Source: Mytilus californianus
Lineage: Eukaryota; Mollusca; Bivalvia; Mytilida; Mytilidae
DNA length: 64,000 nt
Assembly (NCBI RefSeq): GCF_021869535.1
Contig: NW_026262679.1
Location: 84,565,143-84,629,142, forward strand
Direction: 5' to 3'
Shown piece by piece: positions 25,501 to 35,231 of this stretch. Below the pieces are notes generated by a model. The model did not search any database, had not been told where the DNA came from, and saw nothing but the letters and a program-made list of their open reading frames with translations. Both the position numbers and the translations under genes were made by a program. Positions within the stretch are counted from its first letter, which is position 1, and every line of letters begins with the position of its first letter.

Positions 25501-28500
25501 CTTTTCGAGATATTTAATTTTTTTTAAATGGCAGGAAAAGGCTGACTCGGACTTTTACCTTATATTTGCATTGGTATTATTTGCCGTAAAAAAATGGGTC
25601 TCAAATCGAAAGAAAAGAAATCTAGAATCTGCTTAAATTTTGGTAAATGACCTTTTATGAGCTATTAAAGTCTTATATGAAAAGAAAAATGGGTTTTATG
25701 GGGCAAAATATTTTACCCTGTATCGTAGGAAAAAAACCAAGGAGTCCGAACATCGGACACAAATTCCTAAACCTGACCTAAGTACATCCTTAAGTATCTA
25801 CCTCATTGTGATTACGTCCTTAAGTTTATACCTCATTTTGATAACGTCCTTCAGTATCTACCTCCTTGTGAAAACAAAATTTACTTAAAAGCGATGAACG
25901 GCCATGCGCGGCTAACAACTCTTGTAAAAATTAACGTTCATAATACGAGTGGGGAAATAAATACACAATGCAAAGAGTACCTAGCGTAATATATCTCATG
26001 TGAATTGACCCACTTTTAAGATATTCTAAAAGTAATTACACTGTTAAATATTAAAACAGTTATAAGTTTCCTGCTTTTTATGCATTGTAGTCATTTCTTG
26101 CGTAACGAGAATTTACTTATCTTGTATTCTAGTTGACATATACCTTGCTTAATCTATATTACGAAAAGTGCACAGTTTTCCACTCAGTATTCAGTTGAAG
26201 CAGATATAGAACTGTATTTTGAAATGTAATCGAATACTAGAGAATTGTTAATATATTACGTAGATAATGCTATATGTTATATATACATTTGAAGCCCGAT
26301 TTAAGACTGTATTTACAGAATGTATGTAGGAAAAACGACAACTTGCATTCCTTTAAGTATAATGTATTTCCCAATTCGCTTCTTAAATATAATGAATCTT
26401 GTATGTCGCTTTTGTTGGGTTTTCTCTAAGTAGTAGTAACAGGTTGGTCGTTATGGGATAATTATACTCAGACTCAGTTTGTGTTACACTCATGAAATTA
26501 CATATATAATCTATTGTAGAGGAAGTACCTTTCAATATAGATGATGAAAAGTGTTTTTAAAGTTCTTTTTGGAACCCAAATGAATAGATAATAACCCATG
26601 TCACAGATTCAATAACGTGGATCATGTTTATGGTTTCTTTTATGGGATATTGTAAGTACACCTCTATTGCATACAATTCAATTTAATTCAATATGCAGGC
26701 TTAGTTTACATTGACACGTACCTGTTCATTGTTATTCCAGCTAGGTAGCGCTACATGGTATATTTTAGAGCATTTAAGCTGCCCTCCAGAGGTTATAGCT
26801 ACATCACCAAATGATATCCCATCTGAATAATTATCATCACATTCTTGTTGTATTACTTGACCACCAACTGCAAAAATGGCACTTGAACCAACACCTTTTG
26901 TTAAGTCGAGATCAGTAGCAACGCTATTTACTATGACATCAGCCTGAAAGAGAAAAATAACTTGCATGATCTGAATGTAAACCTATAACAACATAGAATA
27001 AGGAGATGTGGTTTAATTGCCAATGAAACTTATACCGTTTAGTTAGCAATAAAAGGCTTACAAGAATAACAGGTTCCTAACATGAGGCAGGCACAAAAAT
27101 AAAATGCGATGGGGTTAAACTTACATGTGAGCAACCCTCCTCTAACCTGGTACAATGGTGTTACAAGAAACAACTGTTAGAAATCAGTTAAAATGGATTG
27201 ATACGCCAGATCGACACAAGTACAAGCAACAAGTATTATAAAAACAAAAGACACAATACACGGATATTAAAAAACTCGCAATTACTGAAAGCTAGTTCAA
27301 AGCCATGTTTATAACAACTAATAAATAAAACATGTTTTCCAAATTATAGTATCAGTACACATAGTGTAAAGACTTCATAAGCGGTAAAAGCACGAACATG
27401 TTTTCTTCCTATATCTTTGCATTCATTTCTTTTTTTTTATATACTTTTCTGTAATTTAAAAAAAAGACATAATAAATTAATTCATAATCTAAAACAAGAC
27501 CGATACAATTAAAAGAACTAAGAAACTAAGACTTCAACTCCCTCAGGAAAAGTTGACCTTGGATGGATTTGGCTATTATGTTTAATTCCTTTTTGGTCAT
27601 ATGGCTGTTCAAATATTCTCTTACATCATTCAGAGGCGGATTAAGGGGGAGGGCGTGGCCCCCCTTGTGAAGCTTCATATATGTTAAATGCAGTCTTTTT
27701 TTGCAAGTATCACTCCAAACGTTGGCTTGTCAGGGGTCCCCCTTTTTCAAAATCCTTGATCCGCACGTGTCTGTCATTGGCTTTCAAAAATTCGAAATTG
27801 AGCGTTCCTGATGAAGGTAAATCCAGAAAAGCGCTTCTTTCGGACGCATGAAATTTATGAAGTGTTGTTTTCATTTTTAAAACTAAATTGAAAGAGTTAT
27901 GATTAACAATAACATGGTTCGTGTAAACGAACGCCTGATCAGTGCTAATTCTTAATATGATTACCTGCATGTTAAACCGAGTTTAAGATTGTGGAGATCG
28001 ATACGCTGTTGTGTTTATTGACACAACAACCAATAGTTACATTTATCTAGCTCCAGATTTTCAGTCAATTAGTCTTATCGAGAAAACGGACGCGGAAGTT
28101 AAATCAAGTTTAGTTTGGTTAAAATTTTAATGTAATATTTAAACGCAGTTTACATGTATCTAACCCACCTAGCCAGAAACTACAAATAACATTGTTACTA
28201 CCGAGTCATTTTAATGCTTGATTGTTTTTTTTTTTTGTATAGCGTAACGTCCAATGGCAAATATTTCCTGCATATTCAGGATAAGAACAAATTAACTATA
28301 AATCAAATAGGTAGGTTTTGAAAAATTAGTCAACAGCAAATACCAATTGTCAAGTATTTTGGTTTGACTCGGTCGGGGATTAATACACCTAATCGCTATT
28401 TATTCCATTCCGGATAAGTTCTAAAATTACACAACTTTTTCATCAAGTTGAAGCTATCTGGGACCCTGTTTAAACAATGCACCATGCATGATACTTTTTA

Positions 28501-31500
28501 ATGAAACCTATTTAAAACATCGTAAATACTTCAAACAAAATATTTTTTTTGCTATAATTTGAGTTTCGAAAAAGTGGATCATGATCTATCAAAGTTTCAT
28601 ATTGATCGGTTTTTAAATTTTTCCCTCCCTCAGCTCCTTACTGATGACCTTTGTTTTTTGCCTGTTGAACCAAACAGGAAGTTGTCTAAATGACTGTTTT
28701 TTCCGGATTGGACTAAGTAGCGATAAGGTGTATGGTAAGCACGAGACCACCGACGAATTTAGATGAAACCACAGGCATGAGATACAGACAGATTTATCGT
28801 TCTAACACATGAAAAAGTAAAATATGTCTGTTTCAACCTGTTTATTTGCCCAGTACTTTGATCAAAACGTGTGCAAATGGAATTTACTACAGCACGGACT
28901 CTTCGAGGTTTCATTAAAATCCATCCAGTCTTCAGAAGTTGTGGAAAGCATGTTTATTTTTGGAACTTTTAGCATTAAACGAATAACTATCAAAACTCTT
29001 TTTTGACAATGGGAACATGCAAGCTGATCCAAATTTGAAATAAAAAGTTGTACAACTAAATTCAGTACACAACATTTACATTAAGTTTCCCTTCACCAAT
29101 TTAGTTATACGGGCAGCTTATGGATGGATAATTCAAACGATATCCCAACGTTCGCATTAGTATGCCAGTGTACTATGCTACTATTAAATTGAATTCATTT
29201 TTCATAGAAAAAAATAAATATAGAATGATGTCATAGCATGTGTTCAATAATATACTACCAACATTGTTCTAAATTTAACTTTAAAACAGGAAATAAAAAC
29301 CAAACTTTCCTGTAATATGTCAGTATTCATATACGTTGGACATGTTTTCCTGGAAAATTTTAGAAAACAAAATCTTAGTTTCTTCAATCGACACTGCAAA
29401 AATTAAGAAGCTATCATTTATATTCGACTCCATTACTGGATAGGTATAGCTTACGGACTAAACTTTTATTTGTGTGTTTTAGTATGAAGAAAGTTTTGTC
29501 TGGTTTTCCATGTTTTTTATTATACAATATTAAAACATCAAATTTATTTACCTGTAAAATGTGCACTTACCATTCATTTCTTAATCATTGTTCGACTTTA
29601 AAATATAGGGAAATAAGAAACATGAATGACCATTTCAAGTGGGAGTTAACTTTTGTATGAAATTTTGTAATGTGAAACTTGTTTGTTTCAGACTTAAATT
29701 AGAGTTATACGTTCATTACTCGCACAGCAAAACATTTGGAATTTAAAAACAAACAACTAAAGCAGATTGCCCTGACGCAAAAACGACAAATTAAATCAAA
29801 AGTGATAGAAAATAATTTGTATAAGGTTTTTAATCTATTTATTTTTTAGGTCAGACATATTTTTTATTACATATGACATATACCAAATAGGAATAACAGC
29901 AGTCTATTCACTGGGTACAAAGATATTTAATATATAGTTCGTAATTACTACAAAATAACAATTGCTGGATAAAAATACATGCATGGTGATTGCTTAACGT
30001 TCAAATAAATATATAATTATTTTGCATTATAGCAAAAAAAAATTGCTTGCTTCCTTTAAAATATATCAATATATCATATTCAAACATGGTACAATAGTCA
30101 TAAGTGATATTGGCAAAATACTAGGAGAGTACCTTCTGAAAAATATGTTGTCTGATTTAACATGAATAACAAAACGTTTTTCAGTAGTTTCAGTGTTATT
30201 GGATATTGTTGGTGGCAACATTAAATTCCCCATCAGTGTCAAAATAAAAACACTTGTTAAAGACTTCCACGGAATATATATGCCAACTTCGGTTTCAATC
30301 ACTATAGTCATGATAATTGTTCTTGAGAAGAAGATCTTTGAAAATCAGACCAATTAGATCTCATTTTGGCCAAAAGAGGCCATATATTGGACTTTTCATC
30401 AAGACTAAGATAATAGCACTTGGTAATTAGTTTCCTGGGAAACTTTGTTTGTTTTGACCTCTATGGTGCACTCGTTCTTGAAATGAAAACCAAAATGTAT
30501 TTTTCATAGGGCTTCAATGGCGGCTATTTGAATTTCTGATTTACACAAAAGTAGCAGCACTTTATTACCACCTTCATATTTGTAGAGTTTGTTTCAATAG
30601 GTCCATATACATAAGGAAGATGTTCATAATACGGTGGAAAACACTCAATTTTCAGTACAAACAATAGGTTACTAATATCTTTGTTGACAAGAGAAGGTAC
30701 TAATTTTGAATCAAAGGGGTTGGTCCCAAAACGGATCTTTTAGAAGGACATGTAAACGCTAGTTGTTTTTTTTATAATCATCTCACATCACGACTTCGGT
30801 GAAATAAAAGCTGTGTACAGATATATTATATTAATAACACATATATATATAGCAGCTGAGAGGGTGTTACCCCGAGAAAAGATTGTCAACCGAGGCGAAG
30901 CCAAGGTTGACAATGATTTTTCGAGGAGTAACAATCTACTCTATCAACCTCGCAGCTGTGTGTTGTGTAATTGATTATACTGAATGTTCTGTCATTATTT
31001 TCTCCCAATATTCTAAATTGAAAGTATATAACTATGACGTCATGTACATAAAAACGTGACAGTTATTAGAAAAACAATAAAAGTGAAGAAAGATGTAATT
31101 TTTATTTTGACAAGTCTATGAAAAAGTTCGTCCAAAACGTATAACTTGACCATTGTTTTTAAAATAATTGATGTAAATTCAATTCATTGTCCTTTAAATT
31201 ATCGATTTTTAATTTGTCTCCCGCTGATCGAGCCATAGGATAGAGTAAATTGCCTCCGGCACTGAGATGAAAGAAAATAAAAGATAAGGCATGTAAAATG
31301 TAAATAAAACAAAATAAAAGAATTCAGTCTAAATTTCAAAGAGTTACCTCTTGCTCTGCCAGGTTACCACTTTTGACCTTCAGAGAAATATTACCAATGT
31401 CAATAGAGACATCGAAGTTCTTTCGTTTCGTAGGCACAGCTTTTTGAGTTTGTTTTGTTGTTTGAGGGTTGCGTTGTGGCCTCATCCCTCCTCTTGCACC

Positions 31501-33213
31501 TCCAATGAACATAGGGGCTAGATCTGTTTGAAAATTATCTGTATGTGAATTTGAAATACTTGCAATGTGTCCTTCTATGTACACTGTTCACTTAAAAGTA
31601 GTCGTTTGAAATGAATAACAGATTTATTTCAAGACATAGGTTTCTTTGGATACACTAAATTTCACCCATTACTTTGGATGAATAGTAAACTTAAGAGATG
31701 TCCAAGTGTTATTTCAATACTCATTATATACTCCATGGGAAACCCATTTTTATATGTGAAAAGCACTTACAAGACTATCTTTGAGACTAGTATATTCGTT
31801 CTTTATTTTTAAAAGACAATTTAATACGTGTTTCCTTATAAAGAAACCTATTAGCTTTTTTCTGTTAGAGCAGAATTGAAACCTTCATATTTGTAGTTGC
31901 AGGCTGCGCGTTTAATGATTTAGCCAAAATATTTGAATTTTGTTAACATAAACTTGTCTATTTTACTTGACCTTTCACCTAAAAACATTGCTGTTCACTG
32001 TACATATAGTATATAATTTTTTTTTTGAAAACGAAGAGTTGAAATTTAGAGACTAGGAATTATTCTATCATCATGTTCATGATTTTATGTACCAGTAAAG
32101 ACCTCTTGGTGTCTTTTGCTTGGTTGTGTCATTGGCTTGCTGTCTCATTATCGTATGTCCGCACTCTTTAATTCATAATGCAACAAAAAAACAAAAAAAA
32201 GTTAGAAATATTTTGAGGCCCTTACTGAATCTTTCATTTGACAGAATGTATAATACATATAAATTTAACATTAAAAATGTAACATGCATATCATCGTTCG
32301 CAGCCTTAGAACCGCAAAAGCCATTGATATGTTATAAATTAGGTCGTTAGTTGTTTCATATTTTTCATGTCGTGGCCCTTTTATAGCCGACCATATGGTA
32401 ACGGGTTTTTTTTCAATGTTGAGGGCCGTACGGTTGCCTATATTTGCTTACATCCACTTTATTTGAACTTTGGTGGATAGTTGTCTCATTGGCAATCATA
32501 CCGCATCTTATTTTTATATTGTAGTATGAATAAAAGATATCGGGTAAACGTCAATGAGACAGCAACCCTATGACAAAATAACCAAGACAACTAGGCGTCA
32601 ACATAGACAGTTAGTATTTAACAATTATACACATATGTCTATACAATATGTTAAGCTCTTGAACGCACCAAGTCTAAACATATGTGCATAATTTAAAAGA
32701 CTGTCAAACTACTATCATCAACGCAACAAACTAAATTTCTGAAATCTAACTGAGGACAAGAACATAAAGATGTGGTGGGCTTAATCTTTTTTTTTTTAAC
32801 TCTCCCGGTTTTTAATCTAGATCAGACTATGCAAAAAGTGTACGAAGGGCCAGCTGAGGACCACCTCCGGGTGCGGGATTTTCTCGATGCATTGAAGACC
32901 CATTGGTGGCCTTCGGCTGTTGTCTGCTGTTTGGTCGGGTTGTTGTCTCTTTGACATATTCCCCATTTCCATTCTCAATTTTACTAATATATATATGAAG
33001 ATGTTTACCTTCCGAGTCGTCCGAGTCGCTAGAGTCATCGTCGAAACCTATAGGAGAATTCTGCTGCGCCAGTAACCTAGCAATTCTAATATCCATGTGA
33101 TCCATATTATTTCCCCACATACCATTATTAACTGGCCGACGTCCATTCATATCGGCGAAAAGATCTCTTGTGGGTGTACTTCCTCCAATTCTGATACAAT
33201 TAATCCGGTTCAT
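7280..33213 (-). CDS. Macro domain-PARP fusion protein, complete 7-exon gene (577 aa)
   Basis: Spliced minus-strand gene. Exons: 33213-33009, 31523-31348, 26943-26722, 24462-24238, 20887-20857, 19282-18686 and 7557-7280. All junctions have GT/AG and matching phase, summing to 1734 nt (577 aa plus stop). Residues 57-69 are an Asp/Ser-rich acidic stretch. A macro domain (ADP-ribose binding) spans about 105-285. The PARP catalytic domain fills about 290-577, with HGT motif His443, Tyr484 in SDQYA and Glu557 in FREFIVY. The H-Y-E triad is intact. It should transfer ADP-ribose from NAD+ to targets and bind ADP-ribose itself. The layout recalls vertebrate PARP9/14/15, but with one macro domain and no WWE domain. 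The Glu is typical of polymer-forming PARPs and is usually lost in PARP14/15. The start ATG has an in-frame TAG 9 nt upstream. Substrate and polymer/mono activity are not readable from sequence. No signal peptide or membrane segment is evident, so a nuclear or cytosolic location is likely. Confidence 0.9.
7715..7900 (+). repeat. Dispersed repeat family A, copy (start of PARP intron 6)
   Basis: CCGCGGTTTTTGGTGGGGTT, GTGTTGCTCAGTCTTTAG and GCCATGGCGTTGTCAGTTTA align with the other family A copies. It lies 160 bp from the last PARP exon. Confidence 0.75.
9280..9312. repeat. Poly-C tract
   Basis: A run of about 20 C then CTCCCCCTCCCTC, in PARP intron 6. The exact length is likely to be unreliable in assembly. 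Confidence 0.85.
9685..11105 (+). mobile_element. Satellite-bearing element of the same family, split by another repeat
   Basis: Left end GTGTCACTCACCTAGATATA, right end GGATCAGGTGAAC. Internal units repeat GGCAATAACTC(C/T)TATAAGG, GATTTTGTTTTGCC and TTTAAAGTTTCTCT. The dispersed repeat at 10205-10620 is inserted into it. Confidence 0.7.
10205..10620 (+). repeat. Dispersed repeat family D (GCCAATGAGACAAC)
   Basis: Begins AAGATGTGGTATGAGTGCC, then GGCCTTCAACACGG, GCAAGCTATAAAGGGCCCCA and AACGAGAAACGAGAAACA. It encodes a 65-codon open frame by chance or as a TE relic. An inverted, nearly full copy lies at 61695-61985. It is nested in the satellite element around it. Confidence 0.8.
14640..15125. 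repeat. Diverged tandem duplication, unit about 270 bp
   Basis: ACGACACAAAAGACATCAGTCCCA and ACGACACAAATGACATCTGTCCCA-type blocks recur. GAATATCCATGAAATCATTTT with TGATTATATCTA and GAATATCCCTGAAATAATTT with GATCATATCTA also recur about 270 bp apart. The first unit contains an added TGATTGATTGATTGGTGATT stretch. Confidence 0.65.
15858..15965. repeat. Short tandem repeat around ACACGTAAAAGCA
   Basis: Three imperfect copies of a roughly 45-bp unit with AACACGTAAAAGCA, ACAATTAAG(G/A)AG and TTAAC or ATAAC ends. Confidence 0.6.
16430..17465 (+). mobile_element. Satellite-bearing element of the same family, intact ends
   Basis: Left end GTTGCTCACCTAGGTCTATG, right end TTTCGGCCAGGTGAGCT. Five tandem units at about 155-190 bp share GGCAATAACTCAAATAAGGG, TTGTAGATCTTGTCTTG and AAGTTTCT. 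It is the cleanest of the three copies in the window. Confidence 0.75.
18686..19282 (-). CDS. macro-PARP gene exon 6: PARP catalytic domain, His and Tyr of the triad
   Basis: Codes residues 287-485. The acceptor is TTAATTTAG and the donor is TACGCAG|GTTAGT. Landmarks: EWNCHQISAKCWEQV (about 315-330), ERIENPLLAERYFQCR (helical), HYLFHGTT (catalytic His443 for NAD+ binding), and MFGPGVYAAESSTKSDQYA (Tyr484 stacking on nicotinamide). This is a clear PARP fold, closest by eye to the PARP11/14/15 and tankyrase groups. The upstream VQLHMDMYKG joins directly to the macro domain, so there is no room for a WWE domain. Confidence 0.93.
20857..20887 (-). CDS. macro-PARP gene exon 5: 31-nt micro-exon
   Basis: A tiny exon flanked by CTGTTTATTTCAG and ACAG|GTATAAC. 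In the incoming phase 0 it reads ALKTEVKRLT plus one base. This is the last helix expected of a macro domain (F-K-A-L-K-T-E-V-x-R-L). The outgoing phase 1 joins the two leading bases of exon 6 to make Val287. Without it, exon 4 (phase 0) and exon 6 (needs phase 1) would be out of frame, which supports its reality. Confidence 0.8.
20989..21021. other. Short AT-rich spacer next to palindrome
   Basis: A 33-bp stretch between the micro-exon's upstream intron sequence and the palindrome. No motif is supported here. Confidence 0.2.
21022..21159. repeat. 138-bp near-perfect palindrome upstream of the recombinase
   Basis: Arms run from TTACCAAATG to its complement CATTTGGTAA. They contain GATACACGATAGGAGGG facing CCCTCCTATCGTGTATC, with a loop around GAGAAAGC/GCTTTC near 21091. 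It ends about 100 bp before the recombinase start codon. It may be an element end, a foldback MITE, or a regulatory hairpin. Confidence 0.8.
21260..23571 (+). pseudogene. Crypton-type (DUF3504/KIAA1958-like) tyrosine recombinase, broken copy
   Basis: Start ATG at 21260 (MDNAKVNLLEMDFLYAHW). A single-base slip in a T run near 21380 moves the frame to MDDLTLSQALDKYEVD. The N-terminal helical domain includes FNDWRSARI and the SAM-like core. A TAG at 21915 interrupts FLDEK/FYEFRRSLSARM, and a TAA follows AEPIN at about 22017. A deletion or shift precedes GLRGVDEHRNL, which carries the first catalytic Arg. SGRASKAYKG is split by an apparent intron (GTATGT at 22168 to GTTTCAG at 22859) before GLHQRHL. 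Further shifts precede KRTCATSLYQAG, GHRSVESVRKYKRAS (catalytic His-x-x-Arg and nucleophile Tyr) and a Lys-rich tail. Enzymes of this type move DNA by strand exchange without terminal inverted repeats. The multiple breaks mean this copy is dead. Confidence 0.75.
24238..24462 (-). CDS. macro-PARP gene exon 4: C-terminal half of macro domain
   Basis: Codes residues 202-276, phase 0 at both ends. The acceptor is TTTTATTATCAG and the donor is TTCAAG|GTGAGC. EIQAILKKC continues the helix begun in exon 3. VVIPPLGHGFLGFP is the macro catalytic/binding loop equivalent to the usual F-P-A-x-G-T-G-x-x-G-F-P. SVSIVCHRRQHVIFK is the last core strand. The +strand and other-frame ORFs across this stretch are shadows. 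Confidence 0.9.
25785..25875. repeat. Minisatellite, about 38-bp unit, three copies
   Basis: TCCTTAAGTATCTACCTCAT, TCCTTAAGTTTATACCTCAT and TCCTTCAGTATCTACCTCCT follow one another with TGTGATTACG spacers, in PARP intron 3. Confidence 0.75.
26722..26943 (-). CDS. macro-PARP gene exon 3: N-terminal half of macro domain
   Basis: Codes residues 128-201, phase 0 at both ends. The acceptor is TTTTTCTCTTTCAG and the donor is GAACAG|GTACGTG. ADVIVNSVATDLDL is the canonical macro nucleotide-binding strand and loop. GVGSSAIFAVGGQVIQQEC is the following Gly loop and helix, and IYHVALPSW is the next core strand. Asn and Gly positions of the ADP-ribose site look conserved by eye. Spacing is normal and there is no break. 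Confidence 0.9.
27520..27870 (+). repeat. Dispersed repeat family B copy with nested small element
   Basis: AACTCCCTCAGGAAAAGTTG, GGATTTGGCTATTATG, GAGCGTTCCTGATGAAGGTA and AAAGCGCTTCTTTCGGACGC follow family B order. The intervening 27630-27770 carries GAGGCGG...CCGCACG inverted ends, a likely nested insertion. Confidence 0.65.
30851..30958. mobile_element. Foldback hairpin element, copy 1
   Basis: AGCAGCTGAGAGG faces CCTCGCAGCTGT. CGAGAAAAGATTGTCAACC faces GGTTGACAATGATTTTTCG, with a loop at GAGGCGAAGCCAA. The hairpin and the following TTATACTGAATGTTCT match 56637-56810. About 300 bp further, ATAGGATAGAGTAAATTG is also shared, so the element extends to about 31255. Confidence 0.75.
31348..31523 (-). 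CDS. macro-PARP gene exon 2: linker and first strand of the macro domain
   Basis: Codes residues 69-127. The acceptor is TTTTCAAACAG and the donor is CAAGAG|GTAACTC. The first 30 residues are a Gly/Arg/Gln-rich linker (GGARGGMRPQRN). The end reads SLKVKSGNLAEQE, matching the opening beta strand and the acidic turn that start macro domains. The split falls between this strand and the VN-containing strand in exon 3, with phase 0. Confidence 0.85.
32395..32580. repeat. Two facing fragments of repeat family D upstream of PARP exon 2
   Basis: GGGCCGTACGGTTGCC to TAGTTGTCTCATTGGCAATC is one inverted fragment, followed by ACGTCAATGAGACAGCAACC in the other orientation. Both lie in intron 1. Confidence 0.6.
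32850..32975. repeat. Dispersed CACCTCCGGGTGCGGG repeat unit, in PARP intron 1
   Basis: Same blocks and order as 60525-60640: CACCTCCGGGTGCGGGATTT, TTGGTCGGGTTGTTGTCTCT, TTCCCCATTTCCATT. It ends within 40 bp of exon 1's splice donor. Confidence 0.75.
33009..33213 (-). CDS. macro-PARP gene exon 1: start codon and acidic N-terminus
   Basis: Codes residues 1-68 plus one base of codon 69. It begins ATG AAC CGG, with an in-frame TAG just upstream that fixes this as the first possible start. It ends at GGAAG|GTAAAC. The segment is Asn/Asp/Gly rich and closes with an Asp/Ser run, so it is probably disordered. The phase-1 end joins exon 2 to make Asp69. A weak acceptor-like CTCATTTAG about 30 nt upstream leaves open a noncoding first exon further out. 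A dispersed repeat unit (about 32845-32975) sits immediately downstream in intron 1. Confidence 0.8.
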
Positions 33214-34244
33214 CTTTATCTATGGCTTCACAAGATTCCTAAATGAGATTTTTTTCTATGTGGTACAAGGTTCTCCTATGTTCATACGAATATTTATACA
33301 ATTCATACAAATGCACATACAGACTATAATCACACGAATGCGCAAATCATATTCTGTATTTACACACAATGCGGAAATAATTGTATAAGGAAGGTTATAT
33401 TTTTACAAACTTTAAAATTTTTTCTTCCTTATTTCATAATTAAAAATAAATATCAACTGACTTTCTGTTTCCGTTTGTCTAATAGATATCTTATTTTGGA
33501 ATAATCTTTCAAAGGAAATGCAAAATATAAAGATATAAATTATAAATTATAAATCAATGCATAAATTAAAAATACAATCTTCGACGTATGAAATATATTG
33601 AAATTCATTGTAGTTTCTAAATTGTGAATTTAAAGATAAAAAGATCAACACGAGAGATGAAGGGTATACGTCAATGAGACAGCAACCCAACGACAAAAAA
33701 TAACATAAAAACATTTACATGGCAACATACAATTTTCAACAATAGACAGGTGTCTTGTACATGTATGACAAGTTATATATCGTCCAGAAACTATTCAAAT
33801 TAAGAATAAATTTTACAGAAACTATTAAAGATCTGCCATCAACACCCAATTCTCCAAATCATGATAAAAGATTAAGATATGACATACAATAATTACTGGC
33901 GCAGCTACTTATTTCGGACAGGCTCATAAAAATCGGGCGTGTTAAACTAGTTTAATTAGGTCTCAAATTCCCTCCCCCTTTTTAGTCGCGATCAGTAGAT
34001 TAATAGAGCGTACATAAAAGAACATACAATACAAACCGACACAAGAAAAGCATTTAACTTTTAATATAACGGTGTCAAACAAAAACACAAAATATATTAT
34101 ACTGTATTATATACTGAATCATAACGTTGACAACGGATATGTTCCAATTGTCTTAACCACAATCCCGTCATGTTTCTCGACTATGACATCACCGAACTAC
34201 ATTTATCACTGAATTTGTACTTACATGAGCAACAGTACGGGTGC

Positions 34245-34420
34245 ACAATGTGGAGTGGGATTTGCTTGCCCTTCCGGTGTACCTGAGATTACCTCCAGTT
34301 TTGTTGAAAAGGTGTTCGTGTTGCTCTTCCTGTAGTTATTTAAAGTGTTGTTCTTTGAGCATTTCATTTTATGAATGTCTGTGCTGGTTATACCAGTAAC
34401 AGTCTTGTTTATTCTTTGTC
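34245..34420 (+). repeat. Dispersed repeat family A, partial copy
   Basis: GATTTGCTTGCCCTTCCGG, GTACCTGAGATTACC and GTTCGTGTTGCTC match the left half of the family. The right half is degraded. Confidence 0.6.
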
Positions 34421-34509
34421 ATGATAAAGTTGTTGCAATTTAGAAATTTCACATTCGGTCAAATTTCAGGGCTAGAAAATTCGTCATTTAGATCTTAACA
34501 ACATCAGAA

Positions 34510-34795
34510 AAGTTTGCAAAAGATTATTAAGTCATGTTCAGTTTTTCAGTCAGTTTTAAGACTAATCGATTGCTAAAATTCAGTACAGTAACTGTTTGAT
34601 TGCAGTCAATTCAATATTATTCAGTAACTTTTTAGAACATTCAGTATAATTTATGTGTATAAGTAAAAAAGAACTACTGAACAGTCTGGACATATATTGA
34701 ACTGATCTTAATTGACTACATGCGAATTGTTTGAACAGTACTGAATTTACCGGAGTGAATGAGTCTGAAAGTTGACTAAAAGACTGCAAGCTGGG
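34510..34795. repeat. Imperfect inverted repeat rich in TTCAGT
   Basis: AAAATTCAGTACAGTAACTG on the left corresponds to GTACTGAATTT on the right. TTTTCAGTCAG and CTGAAAGTTGAC mark the outer parts. It is loosely paired over about 280 bp. Confidence 0.4.
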
Positions 34796-35009
34796 GTTTG
34801 AAATGGGTGTGAATATATATTAAATTATTAATCCTACAAATAAAGGTAGAGGAGGAAAGTGCCAGTATGATTGGTAATGTGCTGAGCCGAAAACTGCGAT
34901 AATCTCAGTGAATATTTTGCAGTGACAAATGTTGCGGTGTTGAATTATTTTGTAATCTCCTAGTTAATATCAGCCGATGGAATTTATAATCATTAATAAG
35001 TTAATATCA

Positions 35010-35231
35010 TACAAGATAAGATAAGATAATCTTTATTTCAGACTCAAAAGGTCCATATATCTATATAAGTCTGAAAATTGAACCCAACAGTGCTAGAGTT
35101 AATTACTAATAGATGTTTATGCTGTCAAATTTTTGTCCCTCAACGGGATTCGAACTCACACCTTTAATACACTACAGCACCAATCGCTTAGCCTCATGTC
35201 CAGCGCTCTAGACCACTCGACCACATCCGCT
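35010..35231 (-). mobile_element. tRNA-derived SINE, copy 1
   Basis: Read on the minus strand it starts AGCGGATGTGG and has an A-box-like TGGTCGAGTGG and a B-box-like GAGTTCGAATCC at the right spacing with an enlarged variable arm. A non-tRNA body and a tail of TTATC units (at 35012-35035) follow. The promoter boxes are internal, as expected for RNA polymerase III SINEs. Anticodon-stem pairing is not convincing, so it is not a tRNA gene. Confidence 0.75.

Larger units (their letters stand above)
26944..31347 (-). other. macro-PARP intron 2 (4.4 kb), repeats
   Basis: Contains a family B repeat (27520-27870) with a small inserted element (about 27630-27770) starting GAGGCGGATTAAG and ending GATCCGCACGTG. 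It also contains the hairpin element at 30851-30958. The remaining stretches, 27900-30840 and 31000-31300, show no supportable gene or RNA. Confidence 0.5.
33214..35009. other. Upstream flank of the PARP gene
   Basis: This is where the promoter should be, but I see no reliable TATA or CpG signature. It holds a family D fragment (33655-33690), a partial family A copy (34245-34420) and a loose inverted repeat (34510-34795). Confidence 0.3.

Noticed and set aside
35140..35231. A functional tRNA gene on the minus strand
   Set aside because: The A and B boxes are present, but the arms do not pair convincingly and the same head recurs at 37.2 kb with a SINE body, so it was called a SINE.
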